Of a stretch of 13,410 nucleotides of DNA, positions 7,226 through 13,410 are shown piece after piece (within the stretch, counting starts at the first letter, position 1; each line of letters opens with the position of its first letter). A program made the translations under genes and the position numbers. Source of the DNA: Deltaproteobacteria bacterium RIFCSPLOWO2_02_FULL_57_26 (GTDB taxonomy: Bacteria > Desulfobacterota > Binatia > UBA9968); assembly GCA_001798455.1 (NCBI GenBank), contig MGSI01000149.1, positions 1 through 13,410 of the forward strand. Direction: 5' to 3'. The notes beneath the pieces are model-generated. The model was given only the letters and a program-made list of their open reading frames with translations, ran no database searches and had not been told where the DNA came from.

Positions 7226-8032
7226 TCACACCATCGTTTGTCCGCCGCAGACGTTGATGGCCTGGCCCGTGATTCCGTAAGATTTGTCCGAAGCCAGGTA
7301 GGCCACTAATTCGCCGACTTCCTCGGCGTCGATGAATCTTCTGATCGGGACGGCCGCGATCGCCTCCTTTTTGAACTCCTCCACGCTGATTCCCCGATAA
7401 GCAGCGCTCTCCTTCATGCCCAGGCGCGCCATTTCGGTATCTACCCAACCGGGGCAGATCGCGTTTACCGTAATGCCGCGGTCGGCGACCTCCAGGGCGA
7501 GGGCTCGGGTAAAGCCGATCAAGCCATGCTTGCTGGCGCAGTAGGCGGTGTAGCCCGCGACGCCGAATTTGCCCAGGACGGATGCGATATTGATGATCCG
7601 GCCGCCAGCATGGTTCTTCATGCTCCTTAAGACTTCCTTGGTCGTGAGGTAGGTCCCGGTAAGGTTGGTATCGACAATTTCATACCACATTCCGTCTTCT
7701 TCATCGTCGATCCTATTCAATCCGGAAACCCCGGCATTATTCACCAGGATGTCGATCCGTTCCCAGACCCCCAACACCTGGGAGACCCCCCTTCGCACCT
7801 CTTCCTTATTCCGGATGTCCATCGGGATACCCATCACCGGAGACTCGGAGAATTTCAGCTCATTTTTGGCGCTCTCGAGGTGGGCTGGATTGCGCGAGGC
7901 AACGGCGATGCGGGCTCCGTTTTTAGCCAGTGTTTTGCTGATGGCTCTTCCGATGCCAGTTCCCCCTCCGGTCACGAGGGCGACTTTTCCGGTTAGAATC
8001 GCTTGGACTCCTTCGTGGCGTGCTTGCAGCAT
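7226..8032 (-). CDS. Short-chain dehydrogenase/reductase (SDR, classical type)
   Basis: An NAD(P)-dependent oxidoreductase with a Rossmann fold, 268 residues. The coenzyme motif T21-G-G-G-T-G-I-G28 and N98-N-A-G101 are present. The catalytic set N124, S151, Y164 and K168 (YxxxK) is complete, so it should be active. C-P-G-W-V-D-T-E at 193-200 and the terminal G-G motif near 263 also fit classical SDRs of the FabG / 3-hydroxyacyl or sugar-alcohol dehydrogenase kind. The substrate cannot be decided. It is the first gene of the minus-strand operon and starts at ATG 8032, with only a weak AGG-like ribosome binding site. The link to a split transketolase hints at a sugar or hydroxy-ketone substrate, which is inference. 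Confidence 0.92.
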   Translation of the reverse strand: MLQARHEGVQAILTGKVALVTGGGTGIGRAISKTLAKNGARIAVASRNPAHLESAKNELKFSESPVMGIPMDIRNKEEVRRGVSQVLGVWERIDILVNNAGVSGLNRIDDEEDGMWYEIVDTNLTGTYLTTKEVLRSMKNHAGGRIINIASVLGKFGVAGYTAYCASKHGLIGFTRALALEVADRGITVNAICPGWVDTEMARLGMKESAAYRGISVEEFKKEAIAAVPIRRFIDAEEVGELVAYLASDKSYGITGQAINVCGGQTMV

Positions 8033-8043
8033 ACCTATCTATT

Positions 8044-8055
8044 TTTTGCGCAAAA
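8044..8055. promoter_or_regulatory. Perfect 12-bp palindrome before the SDR operon, possible operator
   Basis: TTTTGCGCAAAA is a perfect inverted repeat 11 bases upstream of the SDR start, in the region shared with the divergent pilT gene. The position fits a regulator-binding site in the operon leader. No cognate regulator is encoded in the window, and a 12-bp palindrome can occur by chance. Confidence 0.3.
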
Positions 8056-8145
8056 GGCAAGGAAGACGCCCCTTAAAGAAAACTGCCGATCGCCTGCGAA
8101 CGCCGCGTCCGGAGGGCAAATTTCACGTCTGGCGGTTATTCTTCT

Positions 8146-8174
8146 TTGCAGTTTCGGCCCCCGTGTTATATATT
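8146..8174 (+). promoter_or_regulatory. Predicted sigma70-type promoter for pilT-pilU
   Basis: TTGCAG (8146-8151, 3 of 6) is followed by a 17-bp spacer and TATATT (8169-8174, 5 of 6). The start of transcription would be near 8181, leaving a leader of about 28 bases that holds the GGAGGGGG ribosome binding site at 8197-8204. No sigma54-type GG/GC pair with correct spacing was found. Confidence 0.4.
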
Positions 8175-8208
8175 TAGAGCCTGAGACTTTATGATCGGAG
8201 GGGGATCT

Positions 8209-9297
8209 ATGGAGGTTACGCAGCTATTGGCCTTCGCCGTGGAGCAGGGGGCTTCGGATTGTCACTTGAGCTCGGGTGAGCCACCCATGTTGCGCATCCA
8301 TGGCGATTTGAAGAAGCTGGACCACTCGTCACTCACCAGAGAAGAAGTTCATGGCATGGTTTATGACATCATGAATGATGCCCAGCGGAAGACCTTCGAA
8401 GAAGATCATGAATGCGATTTCTCCTTTGAGATGGGGGACGTCGCTCGCTTCCGTGTCAATGTCTATCTGCAGCGGAAAGGCGAGGGCGCGGTTTTCCGGA
8501 CCATTCCGACGACGATTCTTACGTTGGAACAATTGGCCATGCCGAAAATTATGAAGGACCTCTGTCAGAGAGAAAAGGGGTTGGTTTTGGTGACGGGCCC
8601 GACAGGTTCCGGAAAGTCGACTACCCTGGCAGCCATGATTGACTTCATCAATGGCGACTTCGAGGGGCACATTCTGACCATTGAAGATCCTATCGAGTTC
8701 GTCCACAAGGTGAAAAAATGTCTCATCACCCAGCGGGAGCTGGGAGCCCACACGCATTCTTTCGCTAACGCATTGAGGGGGGCATTGCGTGAGGATCCTG
8801 ACGTGATCCTGGTCGGTGAGATGCGCGACCTGGAAACGATTCAGTTGGCTCTTACCGCGGCCGAGACCGGCCACTTGGTCTTCGGCACTATTCACACGTC
8901 CAGTGCGCCGGATACGGTCAACCGGATCATCGACGTCTTTCCTCCCAACCAGCAGGCACAAATCCGAACTCAATTTGCCGAGTCCGTCGAGGCGGTGATC
9001 ACGCAAACCCTGGTGAAGAAGAAAGCCGGAGGAAGGTGCGCCGCCGTGGAGATTATGACGGGGACCACAGCGGTTCGTAACCTGATCCGCGAAAACAAGA
9101 TCCACCAGATCCCGGGGACGATGCAGGTAAGCCAGAAAGACGGGATGCAGACGATGGATATGGCTTTGGTCGATATCGTCAACCGCGGCATCGTGACCAG
9201 GGAAGAGGCACAGGCCAAGAGCATGACCCCCAATCTGTTCGGTGGTGGTTCCTTTGGGGTTGGGGCAGCGTCAGTCGGCCGGTCGCTGAATCGCTGA
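8209..9297 (+). CDS. pilT: Type IV pilus retraction ATPase PilT
   Basis: A hexameric cytoplasmic ATPase that disassembles type IV pili and powers twitching, 362 residues. An N-terminal PAS-like domain (about 1-100) begins M-E-V-T-Q-L-L-A-F, as in known PilT, with A-S-D-C-H-L-S at 15-21. The RecA-like domain has Walker A G130-P-T-G-S-G-K-S-T138, the Asp box T-I-E-D-P-I-E-F at 157-164, Walker B with E204, and the His box T220-G-H-L-V-F-G-T-I-H-T. The PilT-specific A-V-R-N-L-I-R-E at 288-295 is present. The segment V-I-T-Q-T-L-V-K-K at 263-271 departs from the usual S-Q-R-L. The ATG at 8209 follows GGAGGGGG (8197-8204); an earlier ATG at 8191 precedes that site and is rejected. pilU follows 22 bases later. 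No pilin or assembly genes are present. Confidence 0.95.
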   Translation: MEVTQLLAFAVEQGASDCHLSSGEPPMLRIHGDLKKLDHSSLTREEVHGMVYDIMNDAQRKTFEEDHECDFSFEMGDVARFRVNVYLQRKGEGAVFRTIPTTILTLEQLAMPKIMKDLCQREKGLVLVTGPTGSGKSTTLAAMIDFINGDFEGHILTIEDPIEFVHKVKKCLITQRELGAHTHSFANALRGALREDPDVILVGEMRDLETIQLALTAAETGHLVFGTIHTSSAPDTVNRIIDVFPPNQQAQIRTQFAESVEAVITQTLVKKKAGGRCAAVEIMTGTTAVRNLIRENKIHQIPGTMQVSQKDGMQTMDMALVDIVNRGIVTREEAQAKSMTPNLFGGGSFGVGAASVGRSLNR

Positions 9298-9319
9298 GCT
9301 TCTTACGCGGAGGGAATTT

Positions 9320-10504
9320 ATGGAGATCCGTGATTTTCTCAAAGTCATGGTGGAACGGGACGCCTCGGATATCTATCTAACCGTGGAGAGCCCCCCCATG
9401 TACCGCATCAACGGTGTGACCCAACCGATCGGGGATGGAAAACTCGCCAACGAGCAGTTGGAGGTGCTGGCGAATGCGGTCATGAAAGAGAAACAGAGAA
9501 AGGATTTCGAGGAGACCTTGGAGATGAACCTGGCCCTGGCCTATGACGATCTTGGCCGCTTCCGGGTCAACATCTTTCGCCAGCGAGGCAACGTCGGTCT
9601 TGTCATTCGCCAGATCAAGGTGGAGATCACGCCCATCGAACAGTTGGGCCTACCCTCGGTGATCCAAGACATTGCCATGACCAAGAGAGGCCTCGTTCTC
9701 GTCGTCGGAGCGACGGGTTCTGGTAAATCGACCACGCTCGCTGCCATGATCGATCATCGTAACACCAATGCGCCAGGCCATATCATGTCGGTCGAGGATC
9801 CGATCGAATTCGTCCATCGGCATAAGAAATCCATCGTCACGCAAAGGGAGCTGGGGTTTGACACGCATTCGTACCCCGACGCCTTGAAGAACGCCATGCG
9901 GCAAGCTCCGGATGTGATCCTGATCGGAGAGATTCGCGACACCGAAACCATGGACGCCGCGATTACTTTCGCCGACACTGGTCATCTGTGCCTTGGGACC
10001 ATGCACTCCACCAATGCCAACCAATCTTTCGAGCGCATCCTGAACTTTTTCCCAGAGACCCGCCATGCTCAGGTCCTCATGCAGCTCTCGCTTAACCTGC
10101 GGGCGATCGTCTCCCAGCGTCTAGTTCCCTCGGTGGATGGCAGGCGAGTGCCTGCGGTTGAGATCCTCATGGATACGCCGTACATCAAGGATCTCATCAA
10201 GCGGGGAGAGATCGACACGCTCAAGGAGGCGATGGAACAGGGGATTCAGGAGGGCTGCCTGACTTTTGATCATTCCCTGTTCCTGCTCTACAAGGAAGGG
10301 AAGATCGGTCTGGATCAAGCGCTCATCCATGCGGATAGCGCCAATAACCTGCGTCTGAAGGTCAAGCTGGAGGGACTGAAAGGGGACGAGGCGATCGACA
10401 AGCTGCTGGAGAAAGATGCGAGAGAAAAAGAGGCCAGAGGCAAGCCGGCCGGTTTCCGGATTCAAGGGATGAAGCCGACCGGAGGCCCGGTCAGAAAAAT
10501 TTAG
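9320..10504 (+). CDS. pilU: Type IV pilus retraction ATPase PilU
   Basis: A paralogue of PilT that acts as an accessory retraction motor, depending on PilT in characterised systems. It has 394 residues. It shares the layout of its neighbour: A-S-D-I-Y-L at 15-20, Walker A G130-A-T-G-S-G-K-S-T138, Asp box S-V-E-D-P-I-E-F at 157-164, Walker B ending in E204, and His box T220-G-H-L-C-L-G-T-M-H-S. The C-terminal part separates it from PilT: Y-I-K-D-L-I-K-R-G-E replaces the PilT-type AIRNLIRE motif, and the segments L-T-F-D-H-S-L-F-L-L-Y-K-E-G-K-I and A-D-S-A-N-N-L-R-L-K-V-K-L (338-350) are PilU hallmarks. A charged, glycine- and proline-rich tail follows. GGAGGG at 9309-9314 supports the ATG at 9320. 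It is probably co-transcribed with pilT. Confidence 0.94.
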   Translation: MEIRDFLKVMVERDASDIYLTVESPPMYRINGVTQPIGDGKLANEQLEVLANAVMKEKQRKDFEETLEMNLALAYDDLGRFRVNIFRQRGNVGLVIRQIKVEITPIEQLGLPSVIQDIAMTKRGLVLVVGATGSGKSTTLAAMIDHRNTNAPGHIMSVEDPIEFVHRHKKSIVTQRELGFDTHSYPDALKNAMRQAPDVILIGEIRDTETMDAAITFADTGHLCLGTMHSTNANQSFERILNFFPETRHAQVLMQLSLNLRAIVSQRLVPSVDGRRVPAVEILMDTPYIKDLIKRGEIDTLKEAMEQGIQEGCLTFDHSLFLLYKEGKIGLDQALIHADSANNLRLKVKLEGLKGDEAIDKLLEKDAREKEARGKPAGFRIQGMKPTGGPVRKI

Positions 10505-10590
10505 CTGCTCGACCTCTTTCCCCGCCACGGCCCTTCCTCCGGCTCGGGCAACGCCACCCTGAGCTTGACGCCGGCCTAAGCTGCTCGTTA

Positions 10591-11637
10591 ATGATAGACC
10601 GCATCATCGACCTTCGAAGCGATACGGTGACGAGGCCTTCGGCCGAAATGCGCAAGGCCATGGCCGGCGCCGAGGTAGGGGATGACGTATTTCTCGAAGA
10701 CCCGACCGTCAATCGGCTCCAGGAGCGCGCCGCAGAGATTTTCGGGCGCGAAGCGGCGCTGTTCGTCCCGTCGGGGACGATGGGGAATCTCACCTGTCTG
10801 CTTGCCCACACGCACCCCGGGCAAGAGGTGATCTGTGAAGAAAAAAGCCACATTTACAACCTGGAGATGGCCTCCATGTCCGCGGTCGGCGGGGTGCTTC
10901 CCCGGCCCATCTGTGCCGAAGACGGCATCATGGGCTGGGAACAAATCGCGCGCGCGATTCGACCGAAAATCTATTCCCGGGCGCAGACCGGGCTCCTTTG
11001 TCTGGAGAACACGCACAATATGGCGGGCGGCTCGGTTTATCCCACAAAGCTGGCGCACGGGATTTGCGCCGCGGCTCATGATGCGGGGCTTCGGGTCCAT
11101 CTGGACGGGTCGCGCATCTTCAATGCCGCCACCTATCTGGGCGAGGGCGTAGCCGAGATGACAAAGAAATTCGATTCGGTTCAATTTTGCCTCAGCAAGG
11201 GACTCGGAGCCCCGGTGGGATCGATGATTGTCGGCTCGAGGAGCTTCGCCGAGCGATGTCGCAGCATCCGCAAAATGCTCGGGGGAGGGATGCGGCAAGC
11301 GGGCGTCCTAGCGGCGGCAGGTTTGATCGCGCTGGAAAAGGGTCCCGGGCGACTCAGTGTCGATCATGAGAACGCCACAGTTTTGGCCGACGGGCTTTCC
11401 CGGGTTCCCGGTATTCGCGTCAATCCGGCCAAGGTTCAAACCAATATCGTCATCTACGACGTTCGACAGGCCGGCTTTTCATCATCGGATTTCCTCGCCG
11501 AGCTGGCCCGCCGTGGAGTCCGGGGCGTGCCCGTGGATCGGGAAAAAGTCCGCATGGTCACCCATCTCGATGTCGATCGTCACGACGTGGAACAGGCGGT
11601 CGAGACGATTCGGGAAATGGTAAAAAGCTCCTCTTGA
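10591..11637 (+). CDS. ltaE: Low-specificity L-threonine aldolase (PLP-dependent)
   Basis: This enzyme splits L-threonine or L-allo-threonine into glycine and acetaldehyde. It has 348 residues in the fold-type I PLP family. Visible landmarks are D7-L-R-S-D-T-V-T-R-P at the N-terminus, S61-G-T-M-G-N for cofactor phosphate binding, H87 stacking on the cofactor ring, and H170-L-D172-G-S-R175-I-F-N-A-A with the Asp and Arg that hold PLP. The Schiff-base lysine is K203 in L-S-K-G-L-G-A-P-V-G-S. All of this agrees with an active enzyme. The start at 10591 is supported by the conserved N-terminus, but I see no Shine-Dalgarno sequence in front of it. The 86-bp gap after pilU has no clear terminator. 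The RAM-domain gene follows after 33 bases, probably in the same transcript. Confidence 0.94.
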   Translation: MIDRIIDLRSDTVTRPSAEMRKAMAGAEVGDDVFLEDPTVNRLQERAAEIFGREAALFVPSGTMGNLTCLLAHTHPGQEVICEEKSHIYNLEMASMSAVGGVLPRPICAEDGIMGWEQIARAIRPKIYSRAQTGLLCLENTHNMAGGSVYPTKLAHGICAAAHDAGLRVHLDGSRIFNAATYLGEGVAEMTKKFDSVQFCLSKGLGAPVGSMIVGSRSFAERCRSIRKMLGGGMRQAGVLAAAGLIALEKGPGRLSVDHENATVLADGLSRVPGIRVNPAKVQTNIVIYDVRQAGFSSSDFLAELARRGVRGVPVDREKVRMVTHLDVDRHDVEQAVETIREMVKSSS

Positions 11638-11670
11638 CGCGGTGACAAGGGGAAAAAAGGAGAGTGGATC

Positions 11671-11949
11671 ATGGTCAATGCGATCGTCTTATTAAACGTG
11701 GAGCGGGATAAAGTAAACGACGTGGCCGAAAGGCTGGCGGAAATGCAGGGCGTCTCCGAAGTCTATTCGGTCGCCGGAAGATATGATCTGGTTGCGATCA
11801 TTCGCGTCAGAAGCAACGAGGATCTGGCAGATACGGTGACCAACCACATGCGTAACGTGAAAGGTATCCTGAAGACGGAAACCATGCTCGCCTTCCGCGC
11901 TTATTCACGGCATGACCTGGAGCGCGTTTTTTCGATCGGGGCCCAGTAA
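11671..11949 (+). CDS. Standalone Lrp/AsnC-type ligand-binding (RAM) domain protein
   Basis: A 92-residue protein made only of the effector-binding, oligomerising RAM domain of Lrp/AsnC regulators, without the helix-turn-helix part. The alpha/beta pattern begins with V-N-A-I-V-L-L-N-V. The conserved turn G36-R-Y-D-L-V-A follows V-S-E-V-Y-S-V-A, and the protein closes with T-E-T-M-L-A-F-R-A-Y. Such proteins form rings that bind amino acids and may modulate a full-length Lrp partner or an enzyme. AAGGAGAG at 11657-11664 supports the ATG at 11671. The position 33 bases after threonine aldolase suggests it senses an amino acid such as threonine or glycine, but that is a guess from context. No truncated HTH sequence is visible upstream, so it looks like a complete small gene. 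Confidence 0.88.
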   Translation: MVNAIVLLNVERDKVNDVAERLAEMQGVSEVYSVAGRYDLVAIIRVRSNEDLADTVTNHMRNVKGILKTETMLAFRAYSRHDLERVFSIGAQ

Positions 11950-11985
11950 TTTGACTGCGAGCCGGCCTTTCTGATGGCTTGACGG

Positions 11986-13023
11986 CTACTTGAATCCAAC
12001 AATCTTAGCGTAAAGCCTGGTAAGCGTCTCGACCAATTTGGCCTGGTCTTGCGTCATAGAGGTTACCTGTTTCCCCAGGGCGTATTTGTAGGCGCGAGTT
12101 CCTGGTACAAAGGCAGAACTCTCCCCAGGGGATTTCTGCCAGATCTGCTGAGCCTCGGAGCTTGTAAGGAAAGCAACAAAAAGGTGTCCGGTCGTTGGGT
12201 GGCGGGAGCCTTTCAGTACGGCCGCGTGGTAAGCGGGTGAGATCACCGGTTCTATCCCCTCGGCGAACACGATGGGAGCGTTTGTCTTTTCCGCTCTGAA
12301 GATGAAGCTATCCACCAGAGTGACGGCAACTAGGACTTCCCCCAGCAGGAGCCGGTTATAAATCTCGCCCAGCCTTCCCAGGTTCAGACCCTGTTGGGTT
12401 AGAGCCTCTACATACTTCGTGGTTTTCTCTTCGCCCCACGACCCAGCCGCTAGCGCGGCGAGATGCGCAGGGGTTCCGTTGGTCATTCCCAGCTTTCCGC
12501 CTTTCCACTTGGGGTCGAGGAGATCATGCCAGCTCTTAGGCACGTCATGAGTTGGTAAAATCTTTGTATTGTAGGCAGGGAGGGCAAACTGGTTCGCGAA
12601 AGAAACTGTTCCATTGTCATAATGAATAACTTTGGGATCAATCCCCAGTTTTCTGTAGTCAAAGGGCAGGTGCAACTTTCTCAGCCACAAGGTGGTGTGG
12701 TAAGTGTCCGGAAACGCCATCACGTCAAACCCGGGGTCGCTACCTGTGGCGGTCGCTGTGACTACCCTGCTGAGGTCACTGTCCATATTGGCAGACGGAG
12801 TAAATTTCACGATTATGTTCAGGCCATATTTCTTGTTGAAAGCAGCCCCTAGCTGACGAGCTCCCTCCGGACCTAGCTGCAAAGGGCCATAAAATTCCAC
12901 CGCCCCTTCTCTGTTAGCCGATGCCACCATATCCTCCACGGTGGCGGCCAAGGACAGTTGCGCCCTGGTCGAGAAAACCAAGAGCGCGAAGGTGCAGAGC
13001 CAAATAAGTTTTGTTCCTTTCAC
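11986..13023 (-). CDS. Extracellular ABC-transporter solute-binding protein
   Basis: A secreted periplasmic binding protein of 345 residues. The signal peptide spans about 1-27: Lys at 2 and 5, a hydrophobic core at 6-18 and an L-A-A cleavage region. No lipobox is seen. The mature part looks like the cluster of binding proteins for iron(III), thiamine, putrescine or similar ligands: a first lobe with G-A-V-E-F-Y-G-P at 40-47, a D-V-M-A-F-P-D segment at 100-106, and the family-typical P-K-S-W-H-D-L-L-D-P-K-W-K-G-G at 162-176. The ligand cannot be assigned. The start is GTG at 13023 with GGGGGTGAG just upstream on the minus strand. No permease or ATPase gene lies in the window; one could lie beyond either side or elsewhere. 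By eye this gene is less GC-rich than its neighbours. Confidence 0.88.
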   Translation of the reverse strand: MKGTKLIWLCTFALLVFSTRAQLSLAATVEDMVASANREGAVEFYGPLQLGPEGARQLGAAFNKKYGLNIIVKFTPSANMDSDLSRVVTATATGSDPGFDVMAFPDTYHTTLWLRKLHLPFDYRKLGIDPKVIHYDNGTVSFANQFALPAYNTKILPTHDVPKSWHDLLDPKWKGGKLGMTNGTPAHLAALAAGSWGEEKTTKYVEALTQQGLNLGRLGEIYNRLLLGEVLVAVTLVDSFIFRAEKTNAPIVFAEGIEPVISPAYHAAVLKGSRHPTTGHLFVAFLTSSEAQQIWQKSPGESSAFVPGTRAYKYALGKQVTSMTQDQAKLVETLTRLYAKIVGFK

Positions 13024-13106
13024 AACTCACCCCCGATAACTAAATTTCCCGCTCCGGAGAGCCAGCCTCAACGGTGCAAATCATAAGACGCTCATTTTTG
13101 CAGGCG

Positions 13107-13135
13107 ATCATGGCCAATAAGGTAGTCTTTGTCAA
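13107..13135 (-). promoter_or_regulatory. Predicted sigma70-type promoter of the solute-binding protein gene
   Basis: On the minus strand a perfect TTGACA (13135-13130) is followed by a 17-bp spacer and CATGAT (13112-13107, 4 of 6). Transcription would begin near 13100, giving a leader of about 77 bases before the GTG start at 13023. Confidence 0.45.
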
Positions 13136-13299
13136 CTTGAGGGCAAGGCACTTAAAATTTCCGTGGCTTTTGCGCTGCATACCGCGCGGGCCAATATCGG
13201 GCTATACTGCCGGCGGGATTGCACGGCGGGACTGGACTTGGCAGAGTGGGGTAAGGGGTGGATAGTCAGGCACATTTTGTGGTTCTCGGTAAGTAGGCT

Positions 13300-13326
13300 T
13301 GGACGTGCTATCTGGCCGTCCAGATA
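13300..13326. repeat. Overlapping inverted repeats
   Basis: TATCTGG (13309-13315) and CCAGATA (13320-13326) form a perfect 7-bp stem with a 4-base loop. TGGACG (13300-13305) and CGTCCA (13317-13322) form a 6-bp stem that uses some of the same bases, so the two cannot form at once. No T-run follows, so a simple terminator is unlikely. Confidence 0.5.
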
Positions 13327-13410
13327 CTCAATAGTTGGGCCTGTAGAAAAAGGTAGATCGGAAATTGTCGCAAGAAAAACAACCTCCGTATTTGGCGTTT
13401 AAGCCACGAT

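Larger units (their letters stand above)
13024..13410. other. Non-coding region upstream of the solute-binding protein gene
   Basis: About 390 bases without a convincing gene. Short open frames near 13074-13265 and 13163-13402 lack ribosome binding sites and family-like sequence. The part next to the binding-protein gene holds its probable promoter. Near the right end lies a pair of overlapping inverted repeats (13300-13326). No tRNA, insertion-sequence end or riboswitch consensus was recognised. Confidence 0.6.

Noticed and set aside
10502..10587. 9-bp direct repeat AGCTGCTCG (10503-10511 and 10579-10587) flanking the gap between pilU and ltaE, suggestive of an insertion scar
   Set aside because: Nothing element-like lies between the copies, and a repeat this short can arise by chance.
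10565..10592. TTGACG-N16-GTTAAT as a promoter for ltaE
   Set aside because: The -10 box would overlap the start codon, so transcription would begin inside the gene, and the conserved N-terminus shows the start is correct.
11960..11987. AGCCG / CGGCT as a bidirectional terminator between the RAM gene and the binding-protein gene
   Set aside because: A 5-bp stem with an 18-base loop and no T-run is too weak.
13163..13402. 79-codon open frame at the right end
   Set aside because: No ribosome binding site, no recognisable family pattern, and it overlaps another equally poor frame.

Overview
This is bacterial chromosome of moderately high G+C, densely coded, with core metabolic and cell-surface genes. 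Ten complete genes are confident family assignments, a standalone RAM-domain gene is also clear, and the tail of one more gene enters from the left. There are no rRNA or tRNA genes, CRISPR arrays, transposases or phage genes. The mix (murein hydrolase lipoprotein next to apt, a PilT/PilU pair, the long form of ThiC, a NuoI-type ferredoxin, a divergent UbiD, a split transketolase, a solitary solute-binding protein) suits a Gram-negative, pilus-bearing, environmental lineage, for example one formerly lumped with Deltaproteobacteria, or NC10/Binatota-like. That placement is inference from gene content, not a phylogeny.

Layout. Positions 1-1299 (+): the end of a probable pcm gene, a LysM/M23 murein hydrolase lipoprotein and apt, tightly packed. 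Positions 1342-3965 (+): a sigma70-like promoter, an orphan nuoI-type 2x[4Fe-4S] ferredoxin, then thiC with a strong ribosome binding site and no visible TPP riboswitch. Positions 4018-8032 (-): a four-gene operon read right to left, with an SDR dehydrogenase, the N-terminal and C-terminal halves of a split transketolase, and a UbiD-family protein. Seven perfect copies of a 7-bp repeat fill most of the gap in front of the UbiD gene and form part of its Shine-Dalgarno sequence. Positions 8209-10504 (+): tandem pilT and pilU retraction ATPases, divergent from that operon. Positions 10591-11949 (+): a low-specificity L-threonine aldolase and a standalone Lrp/AsnC ligand-binding (RAM) domain protein. 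Positions 11986-13023 (-): a secreted ABC-type solute-binding protein with no permease or ATPase beside it. Positions 13024-13410 hold its likely promoter and no convincing gene.

The least ordinary part is the SDR / split transketolase / UbiD operon. By eye, the UbiD protein differs from the canonical family at several prenyl-FMN, metal and catalytic positions. The heptanucleotide tract at its translation start could change length by replication slippage and so tune its expression relative to the transketolase. ThiC, which makes the pyrimidine of the transketolase cofactor TPP, is encoded convergently next door; this may be chance. The other genes look like standard housekeeping or motility functions.
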